From the NCBI GenBank assembly GCA_965112735.1, contig OZ218957.1, positions 1,798,001-1,862,000 of the forward strand: a stretch of 64,000 bases of DNA. The letters are read 5' to 3'. Within the stretch, counting starts at the first letter, position 1. Each line of letters opens with the position of its first letter. This document shows positions 37,864-49,322 of the stretch, in pieces. The notes beneath the pieces are model-generated. The model saw nothing but the letters and a program-made list of their open reading frames with translations. It searched no databases and was not told where the DNA came from. The stretch is from Phaeosaccion multiseriatum (taxonomy: Eukaryota > Ochrophyta, other classes). The translations under genes were made by a program, and so were the position numbers.

Positions 37864-39906
37864 TGGGGTTTGGGGGGGGGGGGTTGGACAGAGAGAAAGG
37901 AGTGAGAATGACGACAGCGAGAAGGAGGAAATACAGACAAGAGGGAGAAGGGAGAAAGAGGGATGGAAAGTCCGTGAGGGAAAGTCCGTGAGGAGGGAAT
38001 GAGGGATGGAAAGTCCGTGAGGGAATGAGGGATGGAAAGTCCGTGAGAGAATGAGGGATGGAAAGTCCGTGAGGGAATGAGGGATGGAAAGTCCGTGAGA
38101 GAATGAGGGATGGAAAGTCCGTGAGGGAATGAGGGATGGAAAGTCCGTGAGGGAATGAGGGATGGAAAGTCCGTGAGGGAATGAGGGATGGAAAGTCCGT
38201 GAGAGAATGAGGGATGGAAAGTCCGTGAGAGAATGAGGGATGGAAAGTCCGTGAGGGAATGAGGGATGGAAAGTCCGTGAGGGAATGAGGGATGGAAAGT
38301 CCGTGAGGGAATGAGGGATGGAAAGTCCGTGAGGGAATGAGGGATGGAAAGTCCGTGAGAGAATGAGGGATGGAAAGTCCGTGAGGGAATGAGGGATGGA
38401 AAGTCCGTGAGGGAAAGTCCGTGAGGGAAAGTCCGTGAGGGAATGAGGTGAGGTGCGTGTGGAGGCCTCCCCTCCCCTCCCGTTTCTCCCCTCCCCTACC
38501 TGCCTGCTCAAATCCCTCACTCCCCATCCCTCTGTCCTGACACCCCTCACCCCTCTGTCCTGACACCCCTCACCCCTCCTGTCCTGACACCCCTCACCCC
38601 TCTGTCCTGACACCCCTCACCCCTCTGTCCTGACACCCCTCACCCCTCTGTCCTGACACCCCTCACCGCTCTGTCCTGACACCCTCTGTCCTGATCCCTG
38701 ATCCCTGACCTAGGTGCACACGCACACACACACACACACACACACACGCCACAGCCACTCAATTCATAGGCTGAATCCCCCCATAAGTCAACACATACCC
38801 AATACTCACCTTGGTGCCTGCATGGGCCCTACTAAAGAGGCCCTCGTGCAACATGCCAAGCTTGTTCCTACCGAGGCTGCCCCTCAGTTTGAAGATGAGG
38901 GAGAAGGCATCCCCTGCCACAAGCATGCGGTTGATGTCGTCAATCTGCCCCTGATTGGATGTGGTGGACGGTGCATCAAGCATGCCGTTTCAGCTTGGTG
39001 CACTCACTCATTCAATCCCTCACTCACCCACTCACTCCCTCCCTGTCTGACTCCCTCCCTTCCCCCCTTCTTTCCTTCCTTCCTTCCTTCCTCCCTTCCT
39101 TCCTCCCTTCCTTCCCTCCCTCCCTCACTGGCGTTCTGACCTGCAGCACTTTATAGTCGTAGAGCTGTGAGTCAGGCCTCCGTCGCCACTCGTCAAGGCC
39201 CAGGAGCTCGTCGCACTTCTCCGCCCAGTCCATCCACTTGTCGTACGTCTCAGCGTCCTTCATGCCCCCCTGTGGTGCCCAGCAGTCAGAGGAAGTCAGC
39301 CAGTCAGCCAGTCAATCAGTCAGTCGGCAGGGAGGGAGGGAAGGAAGAACGGAAGAAAGAAGGGAAGGAAGAAATGGGAGGTCAACAAGTTGCCTACTCC
39401 ATCCTACCCCGCGTCCTTGATGCCACCCTGTGCACCTTTTCCACAGTTCGGGAGGTTCATCATCGATCGTTCCAAGCAAGTCTGTTTGTTCAGTCAATCA
39501 GACAGGCCATCCGGTATGCCCCACTTTCCTAACGTACCTTGCATCTCTTGATGTTCTTGTACTGCTGATTGAAGCGACTCAGCAGCCGGCCAGACGCGTT
39601 GACCAGCGTATTCCACCCAATGAGGCCGGCCTGCAGCACGAGCGCCGCCACCAGGTGCCGCAGCAGCAGGCGGGGGGCGAAGATGGTGTCCAGCCCCTCG
39701 AAGATCCACGACTCCACCGTAGGCATGCGAGCGCTGAGGAACTTGAGCACGTCGTCCGCGAGCTTGCCGAAGAAGGAGCTCAGGTGGGCCGCCTTGTCGT
39801 CCAGACTGCTTGCTACAAACGACCCTCCTCCTGGCGAGCTTGACCCCCCCGCCCCTGCCCCCCCCCCTCCATCTCCTGTCCTTCCTGGGGTGGCTCCGGG
39901 AGCCAT
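31895..39906 (-). CDS. SDP1-type patatin-like triacylglycerol lipase
   Basis: Thirteen exons: 39906-39538, 39269-39141, 38950-38810, 37802-37593, 37437-37276, 36984-36762, 36584-36499, 35987-35874, 35578-35492, 35296-35030, 34462-34373, 34008-32833, 32566-31895; 1241 residues. Order of features: hydrophobic helix [14 protein letters not shown], the DUF3336-like region ([37 protein letters not shown]), then patatin domain with oxyanion motif SGGAAMG (264-270), nucleophile GASAG (Ser 294) and Asp of [19 protein letters not shown] (Asp 482). [17 protein letters not shown] is typical of plant SDP1 and yeast Tgl3/4/5, which hydrolyse stored oil at lipid droplets. The C-terminal half is low complexity (poly-Glu, Gly, Gln) with [12 protein letters not shown] and KRSPKAESS motifs that could be phosphorylated. 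Exon 11 is short with a weak acceptor (CCCCAAG). Confidence 0.93.
36058..36486. repeat. (CAGT/CAAT)n degenerate array in lipase intron 7
   Basis: About 430 bp of TCAG, TCAA and CCAG tetranucleotides fills most of the intron between exons 36584-36499 and 35987-35874. Open reading frames of Ser/Gln/Val across it are artefacts. Confidence 0.9.
37970..38450. repeat. 26-bp minisatellite, about 16 copies, in lipase intron 3
   Basis: Unit GAGGGATGGAAAGTCCGTGA plus GGGAAT or GAGAAT, nearly identical head-to-tail copies. It shares the 1-kb intron 37803-38809 with a GT tract (37806-37858) and a second minisatellite. Confidence 0.95.
38527..38695. repeat. 22-bp minisatellite CCTCTGTCCTGACACCCCTCAC
   Basis: About seven copies in the same lipase intron. 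Related TGTCCTGACACCCCT strings occur near 34340 in intron 11 and CCTGACACCCCTGA near 32233 within the last exon of the same gene. Confidence 0.9.
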
Positions 39907-40345
39907 CTCGGGTGTCTCACAGCGTGTTGAACCCCACTTGAGGTTGGTTTGCCTGCCTCAGAATAGCGATTCAATCCGAGGAGTGGGGGGACAAAGGGGA
40001 CAAAGGGTGCATCGACCAGGTGGGGAAGATGACCCACAGGTTCTGGTTGTGCCGCCTGTCGTAATATGTTCACCCCCCCCTTCCTTGTAAAGCAGTAGAG
40101 GGGGGGCGGGGAATCTGAAACTCAAAAATGGCCGCCCGTTGATTTCCATCTTTCCCGATTCTCGATTCTCCCTTCCACCCTCTCCCTGCTTTTTCCCCTC
40201 CTTCTTTCTCCCTCTTCTCCGTCTTCTCCCTCGTTTCCCTCCCTTGATGTCACACGACTTGTACAACTCTTCGCTCCATCCAAGCTTCCCAGTCTGTCCT
40301 CGTAAGCGGGCTACTCTCTGTGCATGCTCCTCCCGTTAGAAAACG
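39907..40345. promoter_or_regulatory. Divergent promoter region between lipase and large ankyrin gene
   Basis: 439 bp between opposing starts; includes a pyrimidine-rich tract (40150-40245) on the plus-strand side. No defined element recognised. Confidence 0.45.
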
Positions 40346-43300
40346 ATGGTGCTTGCGTGCGAGAGGACGGGACAGCAGATGGGACAGCAGAATCAGCCAA
40401 ATTCATCTTGTGTGATGAGGGGCGGCACAGCGAGCAATAAGTACACAGCAGCAGCAGAGAGAGGAGGAGAGGAGGTTCACGAGGCGGCGGCGGTGGGCGA
40501 CATTAGGGCAGTGCTTTCCTTCCTGGAGAAGGGCGGGAGCGTGGATCAGAGAGTCCGTTTCGGCACCCGCAGCCTGCTTCATGAGGCGGTTTCCCACGAT
40601 CAAGCCGACGTGGTCAAGCTGCTCTTGGAGCGGGGCGCAGATGGTGAGTGCCGTAGACTCCCCCATATTGAGCTCTCACTGCTACTCAACGATACGCGCT
40701 TCTCGCCCAGTCTTTCTATCTACCCCCCTGCTTGCTTCTGAGCCTGATGCAAGGGCTCACAGAGGCTAAGGTACAGACAGTCCTGCTTGCTTCTGCGCCT
40801 GATGTAAGGGCTCACAGAGGCTAAGACACAGAGACTGTCCCTGCTCCACCTGCTCCTCCTCCTCGATCCTCCTCCCCCTCCCTGCAGCCAATCTCTTGGA
40901 AAAAGGCGCCACTACCCCGCTACACCTTGCCGCCAAGCACGGCCATGACCAAGTGCTGGCCCTCCTCCTGAGAAGTAGAACCCCGATCGGCGCTGGACAA
41001 GGCAGCAGCAGCAGCACCACCACCAACAACAACAACAGCAGCAGCAGTCATTTAGGCAGCACCAGCAGGACCCAGGGCGGTGTCATCCATGTGTGTGCTG
41101 CAGACGCCCTGCTTAATACTCCGCTACACTTTGCGGCATCTCCAGCGGCGGTGTCGATGCTCCTGGCCTGTGGAGCCGATCCTTCCCAGTGTAACGGCCA
41201 AGGCCTTACGCCAGAACACACGGCACAGGGGAGAGAGGCGAGGGGCGCCATTCGAGACCGTCTAGCGCGCCGGAAGGAGGAACAGGAACAAGTACAACGA
41301 CGACTGCGGGAGGAGGAGGAGGAGGAGGAGGAGGAGGAGGAGGGGGGGAGGGGGGATCTTGAGGAGGAAGAGGAGGACGGGCGACGGTACACCAGCAGTA
41401 GCAGTAGCAGTAGCAGCGACAGTAGCAGCAGCAGTAGCAGCAACAGCAACAGCAGCAGCAAGAACAGCAGCAGCAGCAGCAGCAGCAGCGGCGGCGACAG
41501 CAAACGCCGTGTCCCGGCCAGATCGAGGGGAGTAAGCACCGCCACCACCGTGCTGCACCACCATCACTACTACCACGACACCAGGCAGCAGCAGTTGCTC
41601 ATACAGCGGCAGAAGCAGCTGGTGATGCAGCAACAGGAGGATGAGCAGAAGCAGCAGGCCCAGCAGGAGCAACAGGCAGTAGATGATATGAAGGAGCAGT
41701 TGGGCGAAGGAAAAGTACGCACGGGCAAGAGCCACAGCCACAGCCAGAACGAGAAAACGATCACCCACCGCCACCCCTTAGGGGCAGGTCGAGGGCATGG
41801 GCACTCCTTCTCCTCCTCCGCCAGTGAGGTTGGAGGAGGAAGGGAGGGCAAGGGCCGAAGGGCTGGCGACTGCGCGGACGAGGAGGGTGTGGAAACGGAG
41901 GGGGAGGTAAGAAGGCAGGAGAAACACAAGGCAACGAGCAGGGGGGCGACACCAACACGTCAGCATCGTCATCGGCATCATCGGCACCGTAGGCTCTCGT
42001 CAGCGTTGGCCCTGACCCACGCCATGGACAGGGTGCGAGAGCAGGCCGAGAAACACCTCACTGCGTTGCGTAGGAAAGAAACGAAGCGGTTACAGAAGCC
42101 GTTACAGTCTGTGTTACACAAGAGTAAGAACGCGGAGGGGGAGGAGGAGGAGGAGGAGGAGGCGGAAGGGGCAGAGTCTATGTCTTCGGAAGAGTTGTCG
42201 TCGACAACGCATTCGGATGAGCTGCTGAGCAGGAGTACAAGCGAGGAGGAGGAAGGGGGGGGAGAGGAGGAGGAGAGGCGGCAAGTGCTGGGGCAGGACA
42301 AGCCGAGATGGCAGTGGATGGAGGAAGGAGCGGGCAAGAGAGTGGAGAGCACAAGGAAGGGGCCCGAGGAGCAACAGCAGCAGGAGGAGGAGGCGCCGCC
42401 TGTATCCGCCGAACCGCCTTCGGAGAGGAGGAGGCAAGCGAGAGGAAGAGGAAGTGGAGGAGGAGGAGGAGGAGGAGGAGGAGGAGGAGGAGGAGGAGGA
42501 GGAGGAGGAGCACGTGCGCTTGATGACAGCAACGTCGTGTTCTCCTCCAGGGGGAGGGTGGGCCTGGGCCGCTCCTCCCTCGTTCAGCAGCACGCCATCA
42601 AACGCACGGGATGGTGTGCGCAGAAGGAGCTACAGGAGCGGTGTGCCGGTCTGGAGGAGGAGCTGAGCGGTGTCAGAGGGGAGGCGGACAGGCTCCGAGC
42701 GGTGCTAAGAGAGGCCCTGCTGCAGCTAAGGGGGCTCAAGAAGCAGGAGGGGGGAGAGGGCACGACGAGCAGGAGGAGGAGGAGGAGAAGGAGAAGGCCT
42801 CCTGTGATGATGGAGGCGGAGGGGCAGCAGCAGCAGCAGGAGGAGGAGGAGGAGGAGGAGGAGGAGGAGGAGGAGGAGGAGGAGGAGGAGGAAGAGGAGG
42901 GGGAGGAGGGGAGGAGGAGTGGTGGACCTTCGTGTGGGTCTCCTTCGAGGGAGGAAGAGGCTGTGCGAGCTGCAGAGACAGCCGTAAGAGAGGAGGAAGA
43001 GAGGGTTGAGGAGGAGCAGGGAAAGGTCCGCGAGAGTCGACGCTGGGGAGTGCTGTTCGACCTTCAGGCGGCCTATCGGGAGGATACGCGACGGCTGAAG
43101 GGGGAGGTGGGTAGGCTGGTTGGGGAGGTAGGACGACTGACGAGGGAGAGGGAGAGGGAGAGGGAGGTGGCGGCTTTGAAGGCATTGGGTGGCAATGAGG
43201 GGAGTGTACATGTGCAGCAGCAGCAGCAGGAGGAGGAGGAGGGTCAGGAGGAGGAAGAGGAAGGGATGGTGCGGGGGGGGAGAGAGCAGGAGGGTGGGGC

Positions 43301-46300
43301 GACGAGGCAGAGAAGGAGAGGAGAGCAAACAATGCAGAGACGAGGAGGAGGACAAGGAAAAGGAGGAGGGGGAGGAGGAGGAGAGGACGATTGCAGCAGC
43401 AGTAGCAGCAGCAATGGCGGTGGTAGAGGTGTGGGACAAGAAGCGGGGGGAGCCTCGGGCCTACAGAGGGGGCTTATTGCTCAGCTGGAGGAGGACAACG
43501 CTGCGCTACGCAGGGCTTTTCTACTCCACACACCAGATGGCAGCAGATGCCACACGAGGGAGGCATTGGATGGCAGCACATGCCTCACGAGGGAGGCATT
43601 GGATGGCAGCAGATGCCACACGAGGGAGGCGTTGGATGGCAGCAGATGCCACACGAGGGAGGTGGTGGATGGCAGCAGATGCCACACGAGGAAGGCGTTG
43701 GATGGCAGCAGATGCCACACGAGGGAGACGGTGGATGGCAGCAGATGCCACACGAGGGAGGTGGTGGATGGCAGCAGATGCCACACGAGGGAGGCGTTGG
43801 ATGGCAGCAGATGCCACACGAGGGAGGCGGTGGATGGCAGCAGATGCCACACGAGGGAGGCGTTGGATGGCAGCACATGCCACACGAGGGAGACGGTGGA
43901 TGGCAGCAGATGCCACACGAGGGCGGCGTTGGATGGCAGCAGATGCCACACAAGGGAGGCGGTGGATGGCAGCAGATGCCACACGAGGGAGGCGTTGGAT
44001 GGCAGCAGATGCCACACGAGGGAGGCGGTGGATGGCAGCAGATGCCACACGAGGGAGGCGGTGGATGGCCGCAGATGCCACACGAGGGAGGCGGTGGATG
44101 GCAGCAGATGCCACACGAGGGAGGCGGTGGATGGCAGCACATGCCTCACGAGGGAGGCGTTGGATGGCAGCAGATGCCACACGAGGGAGGCGTTGGATGG
44201 CAGCAGATGCCACACGAGGGAGGCGTTGGATGGCAGCAGAGGGCGCACGGCCATGGGCGTTTTGGACGGCTTGGGGGGCAGAGGGCAGCGGGGCAGAAAT
44301 GGAGAGGGAAAGGATCCAATCGAGCAAGAGGAAGGAGGGGGGGTAGAGAAAGGGAGAGCAGAAGGTGTTCCGCGTTTCCGAGTTGAGGAAGATGGGAAGG
44401 AGGCTCCGCAGGGTGTGGGGGCCGAGGGGCAGCGGCAGGAGCAGGGGCAGGGGCAGCAAGAGGAGGATGCAGCCGGAGACGAGGAGGGGGAGGGGGAGGG
44501 GGCGGCCGGGAGTCTGTCACTGTCCGCAGCAGAGGACTTGTCCGCAGACGAACTGAGCAAGTTGGTTCTTCGTCGCCAGGAGATGTGTCTGATGCAACAG
44601 ATGTTGCTGAGACCGGAGCTGGCGGGGCTGCTGCTGAGAGGGACATCGGCAATCAGCACGGGCATCAAGCAGAAAGAGGAGGAGAAGGAGGAGAATGACG
44701 AGGAGAAGGAGGAGCGGAGGGGGGTCACAGAGCTGGTGGAGCTGCTGATGGCACTACGTCCTCTCTTGCACAACGAGAGGTGGCAGGCTCCAGAAGGGGG
44801 CGAGGAGGAGGAGGAGGGGAAGGAGTGGGAGGAGGAGGAGGAGGAGGAGGAGGAGGAGGAGGAGGAGGAGGAGGAGGAGGAGGAGGAGGAGGAGGAGCCG
44901 CAAGAGGAGAGAGTACTGCAGGCGGTGGGCCCAGATGGTGCGACTGTATCACCAGCTGCCACTGCTGCTGCTGCCGCTGCTGCTGCTACTCCTCGTGCTC
45001 CTGCTCCTTCTGTTGCTGCGGCTCCTTTTCCTCCCTCGTTTGGCCCTGAGGGGGACAGAAACCCCTACCCGTCTGTCCTCGTGGCGCATCAAGGCGATGA
45101 TGGCTTGGTGCAGAAGGAGAGGGAGAAGGTGGGGAATGGGGTAGGGGAGAAGCTTCACCTTGCGCACCACCACCCCCTCCACCTGGAGCAGCTTCAGCAG
45201 CGTCACCAGCAGCAGGAGGGTTTGGTCGTACAGCAGCAGCAGCAGCACTTGGTGACACATGAGCAGTTGGTGTCGTCTCCGTCTACTCTGGCATCGCTAG
45301 CGGCTTGCACCCCGCCCCCCGGGAGATGGCGGCCCTCAGCCCAGACGGGGTTGTCGCACTTGGGAGGGGAGCTGAGTCCGCTCAGTCTGGCAGGGAGCGT
45401 GGCCACAAGCACCGCAGGGGATGAGGAGGGGGAAGGAGGAGAAGGAGGAGGAGGAGGAGGAGGAGGAGGAGGAGGAGGAGGAGGAGGAGGAGGAGGAGGA
45501 GGAGGAGGATCCTGGGAGGAGGCAGGAGCTCTACATGGGACAGGGGCAGCAGAGGTGGGGCAAGCAGGGAACGGAGGCGCCGCTCCGAGTGGGAATGCGG
45601 GGTCGGTAGCAGCAGTGGGTGATACAGTAGAGCCAGAAGCAGCAGCAGCTGTCAGTGATACCGAAGATACGTCAACAGACCCAGCAACACCAGTTGGTGA
45701 TACGTCAGCACAGGAGTATCTTGCCCGAAGCTATGGCGAGACCCCAGGACCACCCGCACCATCACCACCAGGGACAGAGATGCCCTCACCGCCGTCACTT
45801 TTAGGGACGGCGAGTGCAAGGCCGCTGTCGGAGAGGCGCGGAGAGGAGAGAGGACGGGCAGCAGCGACAGTTGGTGATACAGCAGTCGGTGATGCCCCAG
45901 TTGGTAATACAGCAGTCGCGGTGGGGGCAGGGCGAGGCCCACCAATGCTCAAGGAGGACTCTTTGGAAGGGGTAGGGGCATTGCCTGGGTCAAGGGCAGG
46001 GGTGTTGCCTGGGTCAAGGGTGGAGGCATTGCCTGGGTCAAGGGTGGAGGCATTGCCTGAGTCAAGGGTGGAGGCATTGCCTGGGTCAAGGGTGGAGGCA
46101 TTGCCTGGGTCAAGGGTGGAAGCATTGCCTGGGTCAAGGGTGGAGGCATTGCCTGGGTCAAGGGTGGAGGCATTGCCTGGGTCAAGGGTGGAGGCATGGC
46201 CTGGGTCAAGGGTGGAGGCATTGCCTGGGTCAAGGATGGAGGCATTGCCTGGGTCAAGGGTGGAGGCATTGCCTGGGTCAAGGGTGGAGGCATTGCCTGG

Positions 46301-48548
46301 GTCAAGGGTGGAGGCATTGCCTGGGTCAAGGGTGGAGGCATTGCCTGAGTCAAGGGTGGAGGCATTGCCTGGGTCAAGGGTGGAGGCATTGCCTGGGTCA
46401 AGGGTGGAGGCATTGCCTGGGTCAAGGGCACGAGTATGGCAAGGGCCGTCAAGGGCTGCTGAAGGCCCTCGATTAGAGCCTGGACAGGGAGGAGGACGAG
46501 GAGCAGCAGAAGGTGAACAAGACGCTGTCGCTGTCGCCGCCGCCAGAGGAGAGAGGGAGAGGGAGAGACACCAAGGCCAAGAGGAACAAGCTCACGTGCT
46601 GTGGCACCCCCCTCGGGGTGCCGAGGCCGAGGGAGGACATCAGGGAGGAGAAAAGGAGGAGGGAGAGGAGGAGGAGGAGGAGGAGGAGGAGGAGGAGGAG
46701 GAGGAGGAGGAGGAGGAGGAGGACGAGGAGGACGAGGAGGAGGAGTCTCGGGGCTCGAGCGGGCTATATCACAAACTGCTGCACTCCCCTCTGAGTGCGG
46801 TGGGTCGCCTCGCGTCACGCACCCTTGCCAGTCTGCCCTCTCCCTCTTCCCATCACCGCATGTGGTCACTGCCGCTCCATGTCGATCTGGAAACCTCCGG
46901 CGATTCCTCTGGAGAAGGAGAAGGAGAAGGAGAAGGAGAAGGAGAGGGGAGGGCGGCTAAGGCTAGGAGGAGGCGGCGGCAGCGGCGTAGCAGCCGCTTG
47001 GGGGGCAGCAGCCCAATTCCGACTAGCAGTGGCACGGGGAGCGTCCGCCTGACCCGTGCGCAGCCGCCTGAGGAGTGCCGCGAGAGGGACGAGGGACAGA
47101 CCCCCCCCGACACCACGGGCAGCGCATCGAGCCTTGACCCAGGCAATAGTCGACAGGACCAGATGGTGATACAGGAGCAGCAGTTGGTGATACAGGAGGA
47201 GGTGTACGGCATGTTTCGGGACGGGGCGGCAGGACACGCATCATCACACAGCAGAGCCAATATAGGAGGAGATGACTCCGGCTCAGACAGGGGCAGCGGC
47301 GCCAGCAACAGTGACAGCAGCAGCAGTGACAGCAGCAAGGGGAGGAGGGGCAAAGGCAAGGACAAAGGCAAGGACAAGCGCAAGAGCAAGGGCAGCGACA
47401 GGAGCAGCAGGAGCGGGGCGATGAGGGGTGGGGGCCGGACAAGGGCCCAGGAGGACTCCGGGGGGGAGGTGAGAGCCGGGTCAGCGCCATTGCATACGTC
47501 AAGGCCAATCGTCGCCACAGAAGGAGAGAGTCCTGCGACAAGTAGAAGGGTTGGTAGCGGTCAGCAGCAGGGCATGCTTATCTCCGGGGAGAAGCGAAAT
47601 ACGGCACTATTGCATCACGGGGCAAGGGTGGCGGCGGCGTTATCATCGGACCGACCGGGGAGCGAGAAGGAGGGCGCCACGCCTCCTGCCTCAAACTCCT
47701 CCTCGTCCTGCCGTTCCCTCCCGCCATCATCACTTCCGACCGGCCCGAGCACAAGCGATGCGAGGCGGACATCTGTGATGAGTGATGAGGTGCGGAGCCA
47801 CTGGCCGAGGAGGAGGAGGAGGAAGAGGGTTTTCGAGTCGAGGAGGGGAGGGGGGAAGAGGCGAGAAGAGAGGAGGCAGGAGGAGGAGGAGGAGGAGGAG
47901 GAGGAGGAGGAGGAGGAGGAGGAACAGGAGGAGGAGGACGAGGGGGGGGGGGGGAGGGAGGAGAATACGACAACGGCCAACGCCCCGGATGACAGCAGTG
48001 AACGAGCAAGAGGAAGCAGGAGGAGCAGGCACCACCAGCAGGAGACCATAGACGAGGAGGAGGGAGGAGCAGCAGCAGCAGCAGCAGCAGGAGGAGGAGG
48101 AGGAGGAGGAGGAGCAGGGAAAGGCGGGCGAAGAGGAGGAGGGGGTGATGTCTTCAAGCGCCGTAGCAGCCAAGTGCTCCGTGACTTGGAGTCGCACCGA
48201 GCCGCCCTCGGATCAGCCTTCGGAGACGCCACCCAAAGGCGAAGAACCTCTCACCTCCCAACTCCCCTGGGCCAGCAGCAGGAGGAGGGCCAGCAGCAGG
48301 AGGAGGGCCAGCAGCAGGAGGAGACAACGACGAAGGCGACGACTAGTCCGGGGTGGAGGGCCTTCCTGTCGCCCAGGGAAGGGGCGAGGGTGGGGGGCGC
48401 TAGGCGTGCGTCTGACACGGTGCTGTTCACCTCTGCGGGGCGGCGCCTGAGAGAGAGAGGCGCCCCGTGGAGGGAGACGCTGCAAGGCTTGCTGCAAGAG
48501 TACCGCCCGGAGCCCGTCAAGCACCCATACTGGGACAACATGTACTGA
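40346..48548 (+). CDS. Giant low-complexity ankyrin-repeat protein
   Basis: Two exons, 40346-40643 and 40888-48548, give 2652 residues. Residues about 35-210 hold ankyrin repeats: [80 protein letters not shown]. The intron splits the repeats at GAD-ANLLEKG. Most of the rest is predicted disorder: Ser/Asn, Gln, Glu and Gly runs, short coiled-coil-like stretches (about residues 610-650 and 740-790), an 11-residue repeat [11 protein letters not shown] (about 21 copies), an 8-residue repeat VEALPGSR (about 19 copies), and a more ordered C-terminus [20 protein letters not shown]. Several exact copies of the dispersed motif lie in it. The frame stays open for 7.6 kb across very repetitive DNA, so some blocks could be unrecognised introns. 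Binding partner and function unknown. Confidence 0.7.
43538..44245 (+). repeat. 33-bp coding minisatellite (11-residue unit)
   Basis: About 21 copies of GATGGCAGCAGATGCCACAC plus GAGGGAGGCGTTG-type ending, in frame in the giant ankyrin gene. The unit length is a multiple of three and lacks stops in other frames, so several frames on both strands stay open. Confidence 0.95.
45965..46435 (+). repeat. 24-bp coding minisatellite (8-residue unit)
   Basis: About 19 copies of GTGGAGGCATTGCCTGGGTC plus AAGG, translated VEALPGSR, with single-residue variants (E for G, W for L, M for V). Confidence 0.95.
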
Positions 48549-49322
48549 GCAGGAGTGAGCAGACTGAGCTGATGTTGACACATATCGATGTCGACACAGG
48601 ATCTCGATCTCTACATCGCTGGTACATGTCCATTCACCAGAGGCGCCGGGAGGGTGGTACGGAGGAGACGGAAGGGAGGGTAGGAATCGGTATGCCCTCG
48701 AAGCGCCGTGAAGAGTGGGAGGTGGGTTCAATAGAATGCGTTCCAACTTCCTTGGACCATCCAATACAATGCTCTGCTAAGCGACTATCTATGTATGTAT
48801 GTATGTATGCATGTATGTGTGTATGTATACATGCTTGTATCTCGACGTGCCCGTCCTGTCCCACTACACATACACCGCCTGCGGGATGTTTCTCTTTCTT
48901 TGTAAGAGGAGAGAGGGAGACAAAAGAGTATTGTGATTGGAACCACTGTTTGTCTATATATTTAATTAAAATTCCTTGGTCCCTCGAGTGTACAAATGTA
49001 TGCCCATGTCCTACGCGTGGCCTACACTGCAACCACTTCGGCCTCTAAATTGGCATACCTCGTTTGCGGGGGGGCAGTACAAGACTGCTTCCCTCATTTG
49101 GTTTTTCCAATCGACTTAACTTTGTTTTTTCTATATCAACAATACGACATAACAAGTACATTCTTTCACTGCTGCTGCACCACCCACACGTCGAAGTAGG
49201 AGCGCAATGCATGCCCTCACCAAGGCAAGCCTCGCTCCTCTGCTATCCGTCCTCGACGTCCTAGAGACCACTGATGTGCGGCGGCCGGATCAAGCTGCCC
49301 TTGCATTTATGTTGGACTGTGA
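48549..49322. other. Convergent 3' region
   Basis: 774 bp between the ankyrin stop and the phytotransferrin stop. AT content rises compared with flanks; contains a (TATG)n tract (48790-48830) and AATTAAAATT near 48964 that may serve polyadenylation. No gene seen. Confidence 0.5.

Noticed and set aside
37970-38450. CRISPR-like direct repeats
   Set aside because: There are no unique spacers, the units are contiguous and the genome is eukaryotic.
37693-38613. 306-residue frame of [15 protein letters not shown] units
   Set aside because: It is translation of the intronic 26-bp minisatellite; flanking splice sites and the lipase exons show it is removed.
43481-44962. 493-residue minus-strand frame and several others across the 33-bp array
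   Set aside because: They arise because the unit length is a multiple of three and lacks stops in many frames; no domain and no splice logic.
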